DNA of 46,848 nt from an uncultured Oleiphilus sp. Its GTDB lineage: Bacteria; Pseudomonadota; Gammaproteobacteria; Pseudomonadales; Oleiphilaceae. The notes under the pieces were generated by a model. The model saw only the letters and a program-made list of their open reading frames with translations, ran no database searches and was not told the DNA's origin. Each line of letters begins with the position of its first letter. Position 1 is the stretch's first letter. The stretch lies in contig CAJWAD010000016.1 in NCBI GenBank assembly GCA_913020245.1, positions 1-46,848 of the forward strand, in the 5' to 3' direction. This document shows positions 27,262 to 37,740 of this stretch, one piece after another. The position numbers and the translations under genes were made by a program.

Positions 27262-30162
27262 CTACAAATCATGACATTCTAAACCTAAGCCCTCGAGCTC
27301 TTCCTTATTAGACGCGCTAGAGATGACTGCGACGCTTGCTTTTTCAGAAGAAAGATACGTTTTCGCTACGCGAACAAGATCATCAAGCGTCACATTTAAT
27401 ACCGCAGCGCGAAAACCCTCTCGCTGGCCTTTGGTGCGCCCAAAAAGCTCATTATGGTAATCACTCTTTGCCTCACCCGCTGGTGAACGCGGTTTATCGA
27501 TACTCGAAACAACGCCTAGAATCGCTTGCTCTAGTTGATCATTCTCATGCTCGGTTTCAAGCAACCACTCAATTGACCGATCATAGTCATTCAAGGTATC
27601 CGTCAAGCGCGGATCACGATAAGAGTAAAATCGAAACGAAGCCGAACCAGAATCTTGACTCGCCCCCCCTCCGTAAGCGCCTCCTTGCTCCCGAATAACG
27701 CGGTGCAAATAGCCATTGCGCAAAAAACCACCGAGCACAGTTAAAGGCGGACAATCGGCGTGATCAACCGGCACCGTTGGGTAAGCCTTTGCACAGAAAT
27801 TTACTTGCGTATTCGTCAACCACGCCAGCTTTGCTTGCTCTCGCACCTTCGGTAATGCAATTTCAGAATCCGAAGACCCTTGCCCCCTTCCTTCCAAGCT
27901 TTTCTGTAAAGCCGCTAATGCATCTTCTTCACCGACTAACAAGTAACGCCGGGGCAGCGTTTTAATTTTGTCGTGAATGACTTGCAAATCACTTGAGAGC
28001 TTTTTCAGACTCTCTGACTGATTCAAGCTATCATCTAAGTCTTTCAGACGCTTTATACCTAACATGCCGCCGACGCGATAACTCAAGCTTGCTGTCGGGC
28101 TCATCGCACTCGATGCGGCGCCCATCGCCAGACTATGACCATTATTCACGACCGACTGCTCACGCCGTGATCGCATCTGAGCCACCAGCTCCCTTATTCG
28201 TTCATGCTCATCAAATCGAGCATGCTCCAACGTTCGTTCAAGTAGCTCAGACATTTGCTCTACATTGCGTTTTAGTGCTTTCGATGAAAATACAATCACA
28301 CCAGAAACCGCTTGCTCGTTGTCAATTTTACCTTTGATACTACTGAAGGCGGAGACACCACCGGTCATTGCTGATTGCTGATTCTGCACATCTAAATAAC
28401 TTTGGCCAGCCATGCCGAGCTCGGTAACCACGGCCGTATAAATTGGTAATAACTGCTGCTCAGCCTCCGTGAAAGCCGGCATATCCATAATAATTTGTTT
28501 ATAAACGAGGCCATTTGTGCCTTGTTGATAGCAGGAAATATTTTCACCATTCGCTGCTATGAAAGACTCAGGAAAACTCAATGAAGTAGGAACATCTTCG
28601 ATCCCAACTTTTGGCAAGATCGATTCATCGTCTTTCTGCTCTTGTCGTTTCTTTAACGCGTCGGCTTGCGCAATAATACGCGCAGTTTCCTCTGGCTTTA
28701 ACGCTGCCTTTTTCGCCTCAAGCTCTTGGATCATTAGAGATTGACGCACCGATTCAAAATTAGCATCCGGCTTCATCGTCAACGTTACCCGATGCGGATT
28801 ATCTAACAATAAACGTTTCGCAAGCGATCTAATATAATTAGGATCTTGAATACTTTCTCGCAACCGTTTTAATACGGGCTCTAGATCTAACAGCGCCAGA
28901 GGATCACCGCCATGCAACATCGGTGATAGCCCTGCCAAAATCAACTGCAAACCGTAAGGATAAGAATCACCCGATATCTCGCGCTGTGACAGCTCTAGCT
29001 GATGAAGTATTGCCTCTAAACGCTCCTTCACCACCCCATTTTCTGCCAAGTCCTCAAGGACAGAAAGCACCAGCTTCTCGAACTCCTCCTCATTACCAAC
29101 CTCACTGCCCTCCAAACCGCACGCAAAAAGCATTTCTTTGTTTGAATCTTCCAAACCACAGATGGGAGAAGGCGCATGTCCTAGCTTTGTACTCTCCAAC
29201 GCACGCTGCAATGGTGCGGCCGAGTTTTCAAATAAGACATTCGACAGCAAATGTGCCTCAAGGTTTTTCTCCAAATCGAAACCATGCCCGAGCAACCAAG
29301 CCATAACAATATGTGTTTTATTTCCCAACGACTCATCAGCTTCGATCGGATAACTTTCTTGAACTCTAAGCGGTGCACAATAGCGCTTCTCGTCGCTTAC
29401 CGACACCAACTCTTTGGCGTGATCAAATCGAGACAGGGCCTGATCGTGAAAACGCGCATGATGCTCTTTGGCTGGAATATCACCGAACGTCATAAATACT
29501 GAATTACTTGGGTGATAATGCTTGCGGTAAAATGCCGTCAGCTGCGCATAACTGAGATCTGTTATATCTTCGGGATCACCACCACTGTTGTAATGATAGG
29601 TACTTGATGGATACACATAACGGGTAAGCGTCTGCCAAAGTTGGCTTACCGGCGAGCTCATTGCCCCTTTCATTTCGTTATATACGACACCTTTATAAAC
29701 AAGCGGTGTTTCAGCATTGTCCGCTTCTTCAAATTCAACACGATGGCCTTCTTGCAAAAAATCCATTTCGTCCAAACGGGAGAAAAACACCGCGTCTAAA
29801 TACACATCTAACAAATTATTGAAATCTTTTTTGTTTTTGCTCGCGAACGGATAAGCGGTCCAGTCACTGCTTGTAAAAGCGTTCATAAAGGTGTTCAACG
29901 AACGACGAATCATCATAAAAAACGGATCACGCACTGGGTATTTCTCACTACCACACAAGGCTGTGTGCTCAAGAATATGTGCTACGCCGGTATTATCTTG
30001 AGGCACTGTTTTTAAGCCCACTAAGAACACGTTCTCCGTATTTGACGAAGCAAAATGCAGGTGTTTAGCGCCCGTATTAGTATGGATATATTCCTCTGCA
30101 ATCACATGCAAAGATTCAATTTCTTGACGACGAATTAACTTAAATTCTGGGTGGGTACTCAA
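27262..30162 (-). CDS. M16C metallopeptidase (presequence-protease/PreP-like)
   Basis: A 966-residue zinc peptidase with the inverted HxxEH motif H62-I-L-E65-H66 and the distal glutamate E163 (YNEMKGAM). The segment TALCGSEKYPVRDPFFMMIRR and the total length place it in the M16C group, with two half-barrels forming a closed chamber for degrading short unfolded peptides. The second half carries REQGGAYGGGA, the substrate-binding RxxxGxxY-like region. No export signal is seen, so it probably acts in the cytoplasm. It is a single-gene unit, convergent with ppsR. Confidence 0.9.
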   Translation of the reverse strand: MSTHPEFKLIRRQEIESLHVIAEEYIHTNTGAKHLHFASSNTENVFLVGLKTVPQDNTGVAHILEHTALCGSEKYPVRDPFFMMIRRSLNTFMNAFTSSDWTAYPFASKNKKDFNNLLDVYLDAVFFSRLDEMDFLQEGHRVEFEEADNAETPLVYKGVVYNEMKGAMSSPVSQLWQTLTRYVYPSSTYHYNSGGDPEDITDLSYAQLTAFYRKHYHPSNSVFMTFGDIPAKEHHARFHDQALSRFDHAKELVSVSDEKRYCAPLRVQESYPIEADESLGNKTHIVMAWLLGHGFDLEKNLEAHLLSNVLFENSAAPLQRALESTKLGHAPSPICGLEDSNKEMLFACGLEGSEVGNEEEFEKLVLSVLEDLAENGVVKERLEAILHQLELSQREISGDSYPYGLQLILAGLSPMLHGGDPLALLDLEPVLKRLRESIQDPNYIRSLAKRLLLDNPHRVTLTMKPDANFESVRQSLMIQELEAKKAALKPEETARIIAQADALKKRQEQKDDESILPKVGIEDVPTSLSFPESFIAANGENISCYQQGTNGLVYKQIIMDMPAFTEAEQQLLPIYTAVVTELGMAGQSYLDVQNQQSAMTGGVSAFSSIKGKIDNEQAVSGVIVFSSKALKRNVEQMSELLERTLEHARFDEHERIRELVAQMRSRREQSVVNNGHSLAMGAASSAMSPTASLSYRVGGMLGIKRLKDLDDSLNQSESLKKLSSDLQVIHDKIKTLPRRYLLVGEEDALAALQKSLEGRGQGSSDSEIALPKVREQAKLAWLTNTQVNFCAKAYPTVPVDHADCPPLTVLGGFLRNGYLHRVIREQGGAYGGGASQDSGSASFRFYSYRDPRLTDTLNDYDRSIEWLLETEHENDQLEQAILGVVSSIDKPRSPAGEAKSDYHNELFGRTKGQREGFRAAVLNVTLDDLVRVAKTYLSSEKASVAVISSASNKEELEGLGLECHDL

Positions 30163-30485
30163 AATAATTCCTTACGACAAATTCTGCGAGCCATTTGAAA
30201 ACGGCAATTTGAAAAAAACGAAAGTATACTGACGTACACTACCAATTTCTCTCCTCCTCCCGCAAGCATAAGCGAGGTAATGCTCGCGGGATAAACGCAA
30301 TGAACAAGAGCATTCAGAAACTTTTGTGAACAATCTGACAAATATGCAGTTCAATTGCGCAAAAACCTGAGTTTATAGCTAGACTCAATAAAAACGTCTA
30401 AGAATCTGATTACGCAAGACTTCTTGCATTTGAACAAAGCCGAACACTAAATTTCCGAAGCCATAAAAGTCGGAACGCACACGCT
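30163..30485. other. Divergent gap between the M16 protease and MORN protein genes
   Basis: A 323-base AT-rich stretch without a credible ORF; two 60-codon ORFs on the minus strand look like nothing known. It must hold the promoters of both flanking genes, but no -35/-10 pair stood out. Confidence 0.4.
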
Positions 30486-30506
30486 TTGTATAGGAATACA
30501 TCATCA

Positions 30507-31766
30507 ATGGTCGATATCAGACCTTTATTATTTATTAATGCGCTGCTGCTCATGCTACTGATCACAGCTGGAATTGCAAAACTGCCTCAGTCTATTACTG
30601 AGCCGCCAACGCAATCGGCTCAAGTCGAGGATAATAGCGCCGCGAATACGGAAAATGAGCCTAACAGCGAAGAGGATCCGATTTTTGCCGATGAAGTACT
30701 GCTTCCGCATAAAGATCCGGAAATACTCGCGAGTATTGCAAATGTAGAGTTTGAAACACCTCCGTCTATCAAGCCAAGCGCTGAAACGACTGAACCTGCG
30801 ACTGCACGCCCCAAACCTAAACCGATTAGGGTGACAACCGGCAAACTCATTGTGCGCTCAAATGTGTATGGTGACACCGTACTGATTAATGGCACACCCT
30901 ATGGCGCAACCAAACTAGAAATAGATTTAAGCCCTGGGGCTTACCAAATAGAGGTAAGCAAGCCTGGTTATCAGTCATGGGCCCGAGGTATTGATATTCG
31001 CCGTGGGGCATCGCTCAATCTGCTCGCACAGTTAGACCAGAATACCACCGTCAATTATGTGGATGGCGTCTGGCGGAACGATGTAAAAACGGGCACAGGC
31101 CGCTATCAAGACGGTGCTCGAATCGACTATCAAGGCTCTTTCATTAACGGTCTATTTCATGGCAAAGGCTCAGCACGCTATGGAAATGGCTCAAAATATA
31201 ATGGTGAATGGTTCGAAGGAAGTAAAAAAGGTCAAGGGTCGTTTACATCTTCCTCGGGCGACACCTATGTGGGCGAGTTTGCGGATGATGAATATAACGG
31301 TGATGGTACGCTAACCAAAATCACCGGTGATATTTTTACCGGCTACTGGATCAATGGTGAACTGAATGGACAGGGCTCACTTACGACTCGAGACGGCTTA
31401 CTCTATGTCGGCAGCTTTACTGACAATCTATTTCACGGTCAAGGCTCATTGACGTTTCCAAATGGTGGTCATTATGAGGGCTCTTTCTCGAATGGCATGT
31501 TTCATGGCAAAGGCACGGAAGTCTATGCCAATGGTAAAAAATATGACGGTCAATTTATCGAAGGGCTTTATCACGGAAAGGGCGAACTACTCAACCCAAA
31601 TGGAAGTAAAATTAGCGGTACATTTAAAGATGGTGTGCCCTTTGGCAAAGTCACACTCACCACGGCCGAAGGTGAAATTTTCACCGCACGGTCTTCTGAG
31701 CCAGGGGTCTGTTATCGACCAAAAAGTTATCGCGCAACGGAGTGTCCTAGCTTAGACGGCTGGTAA
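30507..31766 (+). CDS. PEGA-domain and MORN-repeat membrane protein
   Basis: A 419-residue protein. Residues 1-25 form a membrane helix (PLLFINALLLMLLITAGIA), followed by an acidic, proline-rich linker to about 105, a PEGA domain (about 110-180: GKLIVRSNVYGDTVLINGTP and LSPGAYQIEVSKPGY), then about eight MORN repeats (about 190-395) of the form YxGxxxxGxxxGxG. It is probably anchored in the inner membrane with the repeats outside, possibly as an envelope scaffold. The ATG at 30507 is used because an AGGA lies 11 bases upstream; a TTG at 30486 would add seven residues. Function is unknown. Confidence 0.8.
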   Translation: MVDIRPLLFINALLLMLLITAGIAKLPQSITEPPTQSAQVEDNSAANTENEPNSEEDPIFADEVLLPHKDPEILASIANVEFETPPSIKPSAETTEPATARPKPKPIRVTTGKLIVRSNVYGDTVLINGTPYGATKLEIDLSPGAYQIEVSKPGYQSWARGIDIRRGASLNLLAQLDQNTTVNYVDGVWRNDVKTGTGRYQDGARIDYQGSFINGLFHGKGSARYGNGSKYNGEWFEGSKKGQGSFTSSSGDTYVGEFADDEYNGDGTLTKITGDIFTGYWINGELNGQGSLTTRDGLLYVGSFTDNLFHGQGSLTFPNGGHYEGSFSNGMFHGKGTEVYANGKKYDGQFIEGLYHGKGELLNPNGSKISGTFKDGVPFGKVTLTTAEGEIFTARSSEPGVCYRPKSYRATECPSLDGW

Positions 31767-31861
31767 CCGCCTGACGGGAGCATGCAAGCGGTAAATTCGA
31801 AGAGATTTAGTATACTGAGATTGGTCTATGACAAAGACTAATCCATCACAAGAGGTTAGAC

Positions 31862-32983
31862 ATGACAATTCAAAGCGCGTTAATCGTAGATGACTCAAAG
31901 GTCGCTCGCTTTGCCTTAAGCAAATTACTCGAGAAGCTGGATTTGAAAGTGCACATGGCCGGTTCAGGAGAAGAAGCCTTAGACATGCTACGTGATGCCG
32001 ATAAACCGGGCGTCATATTCATGGACCAACTGATGCCAGGTATGAATGGGGTGGACGCTGCAAGGCAAATAAAATCGAATACAGCGACAGCACATATTCC
32101 TATTATCATGTGTACGTCAAAAAAATCAGACGAATTCAATGACGATGCGTCAAGTTATGGCATTTATGACGTACTCACAAAACCAACCGAAGCATCTCGC
32201 GTTGCCGCACTTATTTCGCAATTAAATGAACAATCCAGCGGTGTTGAAGACACTCAGATGGCTGACTCAAACAGTAGTGGCCAGGATATAACGCCTGATC
32301 AAGAAGCACTCACTAACTCGGCAGATGCGACGCAGCAAGATGGTTTGAACGAAAAAGACTTAAGCGCAACTGAATCAGCACATACGCTCAGCCCTACTCA
32401 AAGTATGTCAACACTGCCGATAGAGGCGATTGAAGATACGGCTCGCTCTGCCGTACGCACACATATCAATACACGCTTACATGAATTGTTATCTGGTTTA
32501 TTTGAAGATCAGCATGCGCATTTCAAGCGCATGCTAAACGAGGTCAAACTTGACCAACAGGCGCACCTCAAAGGCATCATGCAGGAACATGAACAAAGCA
32601 TCAAAGATAAGACCGATGCAATTAAGGAAGAAGTCGCAACGGAAGTAAGCTTGTTTATAAGCACGCAATTGCAGGAGCTGAAAACCGATCTTCTGTCGGA
32701 AATTACCTCACAGAGTCTACCTAACAACCAATTAGAAGAGCTGAAAGACTTAATGCTTGGTATGCAATCAATCGACACTGACTTCTGGCAAAAAATGCAA
32801 GCAGAGGCGATACAACAAGCACATGAAATGGCGCGACAAACTGCAGAAGATATTGCTGAGCAATCTGTCGATACATTTGTACGTAAGCAACGCAAGGAGA
32901 GCACCAAAGCTTACGGATTTGCGCTGGCAATAAGCATTGGCGTATTCGCCGTAGGCATCGTTGCTCTAAGTGGGTTGATCTAA
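31862..32983 (+). CDS. CheY-like receiver protein with coiled coil and C-terminal membrane anchor
   Basis: A 373-residue protein. Residues 5-125 are a full receiver domain with acidic D10 and D11, phospho-acceptor D55 ([11 protein letters not shown]), T85 and K107 (LTKP). A polar, Ser/Thr/Asp-rich linker (about 127-190) follows. Residues 195-345 are helical and probably coiled-coil, rich in Gln, Glu and His. Residues about 350-371 ([21 protein letters not shown]) form one membrane helix. No DNA-binding or enzymatic output domain is present. An agaggt ribosome site precedes the ATG. No histidine kinase lies nearby. The coding end overlaps the convergent nucleotidyltransferase gene by 18 bases. 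Confidence 0.82.
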   Translation: MTIQSALIVDDSKVARFALSKLLEKLDLKVHMAGSGEEALDMLRDADKPGVIFMDQLMPGMNGVDAARQIKSNTATAHIPIIMCTSKKSDEFNDDASSYGIYDVLTKPTEASRVAALISQLNEQSSGVEDTQMADSNSSGQDITPDQEALTNSADATQQDGLNEKDLSATESAHTLSPTQSMSTLPIEAIEDTARSAVRTHINTRLHELLSGLFEDQHAHFKRMLNEVKLDQQAHLKGIMQEHEQSIKDKTDAIKEEVATEVSLFISTQLQELKTDLLSEITSQSLPNNQLEELKDLMLGMQSIDTDFWQKMQAEAIQQAHEMARQTAEDIAEQSVDTFVRKQRKESTKAYGFALAISIGVFAVGIVALSGLI

Positions 32984-33601
32984 ACGCAGGAGATCTTCTC
33001 GCGTGTCAACGTCTAACAAAGCGTCTTGCATCGCAAGTTCAACCAATATTGCCTCGCCCAACAGAGGCTTCGCGCCTAGGTCGCCTGTTAACCTTTTCAA
33101 TTGATGAAAGTGACTTTTCGGGAATAAAGCAGGCACGCCGGGGCTACCATTTGGGTATACGCAAGCAATGGCGCTGTCGAGAGCAGGGGCTGTTTGCGTT
33201 TCCATGTAACTTTCCACAATATTTTGTAGGGTGCCGGCCGATACTCTTGGCTGATCCGCTAACAGAATTAGCACCGCATCTACGTCTTTGTTGAGCTGTT
33301 TGACGGCCTCGGCGATCGAGCGCCCTAAACCAGACTGCCAATTTCTAACGCGAATCACACTCAACCAGTTGTCATGTTGGCCAATGTGTTCCTCAATTTG
33401 CTCGGCGTATGCACCTAATACGACACGGCAATGCACGGTCACTTCGTCATCTCCCGCACTTTCCATAAGGTGCTTAACATTCGCTGCATTTTCGATCGCA
33501 TGCGCGAGCAGAGATTTACCCTGCCAACATGCCAATTGCTTTGGCGAACCAAAACGCGATGCGGATCCAGCCGCCATAATAAGTACAACAATATGGTTCA
33601 T
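32966..33601 (-). CDS. MocA/MobA-like nucleotidyltransferase
   Basis: A 211-residue NTP transferase. [17 protein letters not shown] (8-23, with K21) is the nucleotide-binding loop; LLADQPRVS holds the metal-binding aspartate, and the GSPGVPALF segment resembles the GxPxxP region of MocA, the CTP:molybdopterin cytidylyltransferase. A MurNAc- or xanthine-dehydrogenase-related role is also possible because no molybdenum cofactor or oxidase genes are nearby. It converges on the receiver gene with an 18-base overlap and is divergent from ygiQ. Confidence 0.8.
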   Translation of the reverse strand: MNHIVVLIMAAGSASRFGSPKQLACWQGKSLLAHAIENAANVKHLMESAGDDEVTVHCRVVLGAYAEQIEEHIGQHDNWLSVIRVRNWQSGLGRSIAEAVKQLNKDVDAVLILLADQPRVSAGTLQNIVESYMETQTAPALDSAIACVYPNGSPGVPALFPKSHFHQLKRLTGDLGAKPLLGEAILVELAMQDALLDVDTREDLLRLDQPT

Positions 33602-33717
33602 AGTCTCAACTGTTTACAATTTGTTCTATTTTTCGATGATATTCATTAGCTGCAAGCGAAAACAGCGTGTAAGATGGCGCTCCAAATTGTTCCGCATCAT
33701 GAGCACCAAGACTTACT

Positions 33718-35862
33718 ATGCAAGCCGAAAAACATTTATTCTCTTACCCAAAATATTGGGCGGAATGTTATGGTATCGCGCCTTTTCTTCCAATGTCACG
33801 AGAAGAGATGGACGAGCTCGGCTGGGATAGCTGCGATATTATCGTCGTCTGTGGCGACGCATATGTCGATCACCCAAGCTTTGGCATGGCTGTAATTGGT
33901 CGCTTGCTTGAATCTCAAGGCTTTCGCGTTGGGATTATTTCTCAGCCAGATTGGAAATCAAAACATGACTTTCAACGTCTAGGTAAGCCAAATCTCTTCT
34001 TTGCGGTGTCAGCGGGTAACATGGATTCTATGATCAACCGCTACACGGCTGATTTAAAAATCCGCCATGACGATGCATATACCCCAGACAATATCGGCGG
34101 TAAACGTCCAGATCGCGCCGTTACTGTCTATAGCCAACGCTGCCGTGAGGCCTTTAAGGACGTGCCTGTCGTTATTGGGGGCATCGAAGCAAGTTTGCGC
34201 CGCTTATCGCACTTTGATTATTGGTCCAATAAAGTTCGTCGTTCAGTTCTGCTTGATTCGAAAGCGGATATTCTCTTATACGGCAACGCCGAACGCGCTA
34301 TTGCGGAAATTGCCTTCCGTGCATCACGTGGCGAACATCCGAAAGAGATGAATAATATTCGCGGAACTGCCTGCGTAGTCAACGAGTTACCGCAAGACTG
34401 GGTGGTGAAAGATTCAACACGACTCGATCGCCCCGGAAAAGTAGAACCACCCATCAACCCCTATATTGATACGAGCAACGCAAGTGAAGGCAATAAGTGT
34501 TCAAACGGCGATATGGATCAAGCGAAAACTGAGGATGAAACGCAAGTTTTGCGCTTCTGGCCCGTAAAAGGAAACGACAAAGAATACATTCAGTTACCTT
34601 CTTATGAAAAAGTAACCAATGATGCCGTTATGTATGCGCATGCTTCCCGCGTTATTCACATCGAGACGAATCCAGCAAACGCGCATACGCTCGTGCAGGC
34701 GCATGGTGATCGTTATGTTTGGATGAATCCACCGCCCATACCCTTAGAAACTGACGAGCTCGACGCCGTATTCGAGCAAAATTTTCAACGCGTGCCACAT
34801 CCAGCCTATGGAGATAAGCGGATCCCTGCCTACGATATGATTCGTTTTTCAGTAAATATCATGCGCGGGTGTTTTGGTGGCTGCTCATTCTGCTCGATTA
34901 CCGAACATGAGGGCCGTGTGATACAGAGCCGCTCTGAAGACTCAATTATTCGTGAGATAGAAAATATTCGCGACAAAACACCGGGGTTTACCGGCATCAT
35001 TTCGGACCTAGGCGGCCCGACAGCGAACATGTACCAATTAAACTGTAAATCAGACGAAATACACGCCAAGTGTCACCGTTTGTCCTGTGTTTACCCGAGC
35101 ATTTGTAAAAATCTAAAAACAGACCACTCACCGACGACTAGTTTGTATCGCCGCGCCCGAACTCTGCCAGGCATTAAGCGTATTTTTATTGCATCGGGTC
35201 TTCGATATGACTTAGCGGTAGAAGATCCAGAATATGTGAAAGAATTGGTAACCCATCACGTCGGCGGCTATTTAAAAATTGCACCTGAGCACACTGAAAC
35301 CGGCCCCTTGTCTAAAATGATGAAACCGGGAATGGGGACTTATTACCGGTTCAAAGAATTATTTGAGAAGTTTTCGAAAGAAGCTGGCAAAGAGCAATTC
35401 TTAATTCCTTACTTCATAGCCGCCCATCCCGGTACGCGCGATGAAGACATGTTGAACTTAGCAATGTGGCTAAAATCGAATGGTTTCCGAGCCGACCAAG
35501 TACAAAACTTCTATCCATCACCGATGGCGAGCGCAACGGCAATGTACCATAGTGAGCGGAACCCGCTCCGACGTATCGACTATAAAAGCGAAAAAGTTCC
35601 CACAGCAAAAGGCATTCGCCAACGGCGGCTACACAAAGCTTTCTTACGCTACCATGACCCTGATAATTGGCCGTTATTGCGTGAAGCGCTCAATAATATG
35701 GGTAAAGCGCACTTGATTGGCTATGGAAAAAAACATCTGATTCCGCCAACGCAACCCAAAAGCGCAACACGCGGACCTAAAAAAAGTAGTGCAACGTCGA
35801 AAATGCGTAAAGGTCGGTTCCACACACAGCATAATGGTTTGCCACCACGAAAGCATAAATAG
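33718..35862 (+). CDS. ygiQ: YgiQ-family radical SAM protein
   Basis: A 714-residue radical SAM protein. The N-terminal segment [19 protein letters not shown] with [11 protein letters not shown] is the YgiQ hallmark. The SAM cluster motif CxxxCxxC is C385, C389 and C392 ([17 protein letters not shown]). A lysine-rich tail (about 680-714) may bind nucleic acid. The substrate of the family is not established. The ATG at 33718 has a weak ribosome site but places the conserved block at the usual distance. It is a single-gene unit. Confidence 0.92.
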   Translation: MQAEKHLFSYPKYWAECYGIAPFLPMSREEMDELGWDSCDIIVVCGDAYVDHPSFGMAVIGRLLESQGFRVGIISQPDWKSKHDFQRLGKPNLFFAVSAGNMDSMINRYTADLKIRHDDAYTPDNIGGKRPDRAVTVYSQRCREAFKDVPVVIGGIEASLRRLSHFDYWSNKVRRSVLLDSKADILLYGNAERAIAEIAFRASRGEHPKEMNNIRGTACVVNELPQDWVVKDSTRLDRPGKVEPPINPYIDTSNASEGNKCSNGDMDQAKTEDETQVLRFWPVKGNDKEYIQLPSYEKVTNDAVMYAHASRVIHIETNPANAHTLVQAHGDRYVWMNPPPIPLETDELDAVFEQNFQRVPHPAYGDKRIPAYDMIRFSVNIMRGCFGGCSFCSITEHEGRVIQSRSEDSIIREIENIRDKTPGFTGIISDLGGPTANMYQLNCKSDEIHAKCHRLSCVYPSICKNLKTDHSPTTSLYRRARTLPGIKRIFIASGLRYDLAVEDPEYVKELVTHHVGGYLKIAPEHTETGPLSKMMKPGMGTYYRFKELFEKFSKEAGKEQFLIPYFIAAHPGTRDEDMLNLAMWLKSNGFRADQVQNFYPSPMASATAMYHSERNPLRRIDYKSEKVPTAKGIRQRRLHKAFLRYHDPDNWPLLREALNNMGKAHLIGYGKKHLIPPTQPKSATRGPKKSSATSKMRKGRFHTQHNGLPPRKHK

Positions 35863-35895
35863 AACTCATACACACGCTGCGGCTAAGGCACAGGT

Positions 35896-35924
35896 TTGTG
35901 TTCCTTTTTCGCAGCCCCTATAAT
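35896..35924 (+). promoter_or_regulatory. Promoter of the SulP transporter gene
   Basis: TTGTGT, 17 bases, then a perfect TATAAT, followed by a GC-rich discriminator (ccgcgcgcg). Transcription should start near 35931, giving a leader of about 85 bases. The -35 lies next to a T-rich weak hairpin after ygiQ. Confidence 0.68.
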
Positions 35925-35936
35925 CCGCGCGCGTCG

Positions 35937-36019
35937 ACATTTAGGGTTTAAAATGCCCAAAAACACCCACGCAGAACTACTTACCACATCAAATTTATCG
36001 ATCTCGAGGCCCTAAATGT
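35937..36019 (+). promoter_or_regulatory. Leader helix masking the SulP start
   Basis: acatttaggg at 35937-35946 is the exact reverse complement of ccctaaatgt at 36010-36019, which contains the SulP ATG. Two G-U pairs and one U-A pair extend the helix to the GAGG ribosome site (36006-36009). In the mRNA the first bases of the leader would cover the whole start region. The agg of the left arm is also the likely ribosome site of the upstream ORF. Confidence 0.5.
35953..36015 (+). CDS. Possible 20-codon leader peptide upstream of SulP
   Basis: ATG at 35953 runs for 20 codons (begins MPKNTHAELL) and ends TAA at 36013-36015, directly abutting the SulP ATG. An AGGG ribosome-site candidate lies six bases upstream of its start. 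It is wholly contained within the leader and enclosed by the helix. No similarity to a known leader peptide is seen, and chance is possible. Its abutting stop would let ribosomes reinitiate at SulP. Confidence 0.4.
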   Translation: MPKNTHAELLTTSNLSISRP

Positions 36020-37584
36020 TTGAATTATCTGCCAGCAGACAAATGAGCGTTAAAAATGACGTCCTCTCTGGCTTAACCGTTGCCTTGGCACTTGTGCCAG
36101 AAGCGGTTGCTTTTGCATTCGTTGCCGGCGTAGAACCCCTGGTTGGACTATATGCCGCATTCCTCGTGGGTCTAATAACCGCTGCAACGGGCGGCCGTCC
36201 AGGCATGATTTCAGGGGCCACTGGCGCGTTGGCGGTAGTAATGGTAAGCCTTGTTGCAATGCATGGCGTTCAATACCTGTTTGCGACGGTCGTGCTCATG
36301 GGCATTATCCAAATCGCGGCGGGCGTATTTAAACTGGGTAAATTCATACGCATGGTGCCGCACCCAGTTATGCTGGGCTTCGTGAACGGACTAGCCATTG
36401 TTATTTTCTTGGCACAACTGGGCCAATTCGGGGAAAGTGAAGCCGATGCCGGATGGCTGAATGGCAGTTTTATGGAAGGCAGCATTATTGATATCGCCTG
36501 GTTGCAGGGCAGCGAGCTCTACACCATGCTCATATTGGTATTAGTAACGATGGGCATTATTCATTATCTGCCAAAATTAACGCGTGCGATTCCCTCATCA
36601 CTTGCAGCGATCATCGCGGTCTCGCTCGCGGTTATCTTTATGGATTTAGACACCCGTGTTGTCGGCGATGTAGCCTCAATTGCAGGTTCTTTGCCAAGTT
36701 TTGCGATTCCGTCCGTGCCCTTTACTTGGGAGACCCTTGCGATTATCTTTCCCTTCGCACTCGTGCTCGCAACCATCGGTTTAATTGAATCGCTCCTTAC
36801 CCTCACGTTAATTGATGAAATCACGCAAACACACGGCAAAGGCAACCAAGAGTGCGTAAGTCAGGGCGTCGCAAATACCGTCACAGGTTTTTTCGGTGGC
36901 ATGGGTGGCTGTGCGATGATCGGCCAAAGTATGATCAACGTGAATTCTGGTGGACGAGGTCGTCTATCTGGTATTGCAGCTGCTCTGTTTTTACTATCCT
37001 TCATTTTATTTGCATCCAGTCTTATCGAACAGATTCCTGTGGCGGCGTTAATCGGCGTCATGTTTATTGTTGTCATCGGTACGTTCGAGTGGTCGAGCTT
37101 TCGTATTATTCGCAAGGTTCCGAGAACGGATGCGTTCGTGCTGATTCTTGTTTCAGCTGTCACCGTCTTTACCGACCTCGCCGTCGCCGTCGTTGTTGGG
37201 GTAATCGTGTCGGCATTGGTGTTCGCATGGGAGCATGCAAAACATGTGCGAGTAGAACAACAAGAAGACGAAAATGGCTCAACCATTTACTTGGTCGATG
37301 GCCCGCTTTTCTTTGGCTCAATCGCTAACTTTCTGTCTCAATTTGATGTCACAAAAGGGAATGACGATGTCATCATAGACTTTGCACGCTCTCGCGTCGC
37401 TGACCATTCAGGCCTGGAAGCCATTGATACCCTTGCAGAACGTTATTTGAACACCGGAAAAACACTGCATCTTCGACATCTCAGTCAAGAGTGCAGATTG
37501 CTCCTTGAAAAAGCGGGTAATTTAGTGGAAGTCAATGTCATTGAAGACCCGTCTTATCATGTTGCAACGGATAAATTAGATTAA
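36016..37584 (+). CDS. SulP-family anion transporter with STAS domain
   Basis: A 522-residue transporter of the SulP (SLC26) family. Its membrane part (about 15-410) has the N-terminal segment [20 protein letters not shown], the [16 protein letters not shown] core and many hydrophobic helices; a cytoplasmic STAS domain (about 425-515, [14 protein letters not shown] and [15 protein letters not shown]) closes it. Substrates in the family include sulfate, bicarbonate and dicarboxylates, and cannot be chosen here. The gene stands alone with its own promoter and a structured leader. The TAA of the upstream ORF touches its ATG. Confidence 0.9.
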   Translation: MFELSASRQMSVKNDVLSGLTVALALVPEAVAFAFVAGVEPLVGLYAAFLVGLITAATGGRPGMISGATGALAVVMVSLVAMHGVQYLFATVVLMGIIQIAAGVFKLGKFIRMVPHPVMLGFVNGLAIVIFLAQLGQFGESEADAGWLNGSFMEGSIIDIAWLQGSELYTMLILVLVTMGIIHYLPKLTRAIPSSLAAIIAVSLAVIFMDLDTRVVGDVASIAGSLPSFAIPSVPFTWETLAIIFPFALVLATIGLIESLLTLTLIDEITQTHGKGNQECVSQGVANTVTGFFGGMGGCAMIGQSMINVNSGGRGRLSGIAAALFLLSFILFASSLIEQIPVAALIGVMFIVVIGTFEWSSFRIIRKVPRTDAFVLILVSAVTVFTDLAVAVVVGVIVSALVFAWEHAKHVRVEQQEDENGSTIYLVDGPLFFGSIANFLSQFDVTKGNDDVIIDFARSRVADHSGLEAIDTLAERYLNTGKTLHLRHLSQECRLLLEKAGNLVEVNVIEDPSYHVATDKLD

Positions 37585-37596
37585 GCCAAAAGCCCC

Positions 37597-37623
37597 GTCA
37601 TGCTGTCCTCTGGACAGCATGAC
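37597..37623. repeat. Strong hairpin downstream of the SulP gene
   Basis: A perfect 12-bp inverted repeat (gtcatgctgtcc with ggacagcatgac) with a 3-base loop lies 13 bases beyond the SulP stop. No T run follows, so it may protect the 3' end or act as a poor terminator. Confidence 0.6.
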
Positions 37624-37740
37624 TCTCGCTCATCTCATGCGCTCGTTTATACATGCACGCTTTTTATAATTTCTGATACACTTAGCGTACGAAAAAAATC
37701 GTTCATAATTCGTTATTGGAAATCTTGGAGACAATCTCAA

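Noticed and set aside
33288-33830. A 180-codon plus-strand ORF over the nucleotidyltransferase gene and the ygiQ start
   Set aside because: It is the antisense shadow of a recognised enzyme and matches nothing itself.
37600-37740. Upstream extension of the H1-like protein to a start at 37600
   Set aside because: The extra residues begin inside the SulP hairpin and lack a ribosome site, while GGAG precedes the ATG at 37741.
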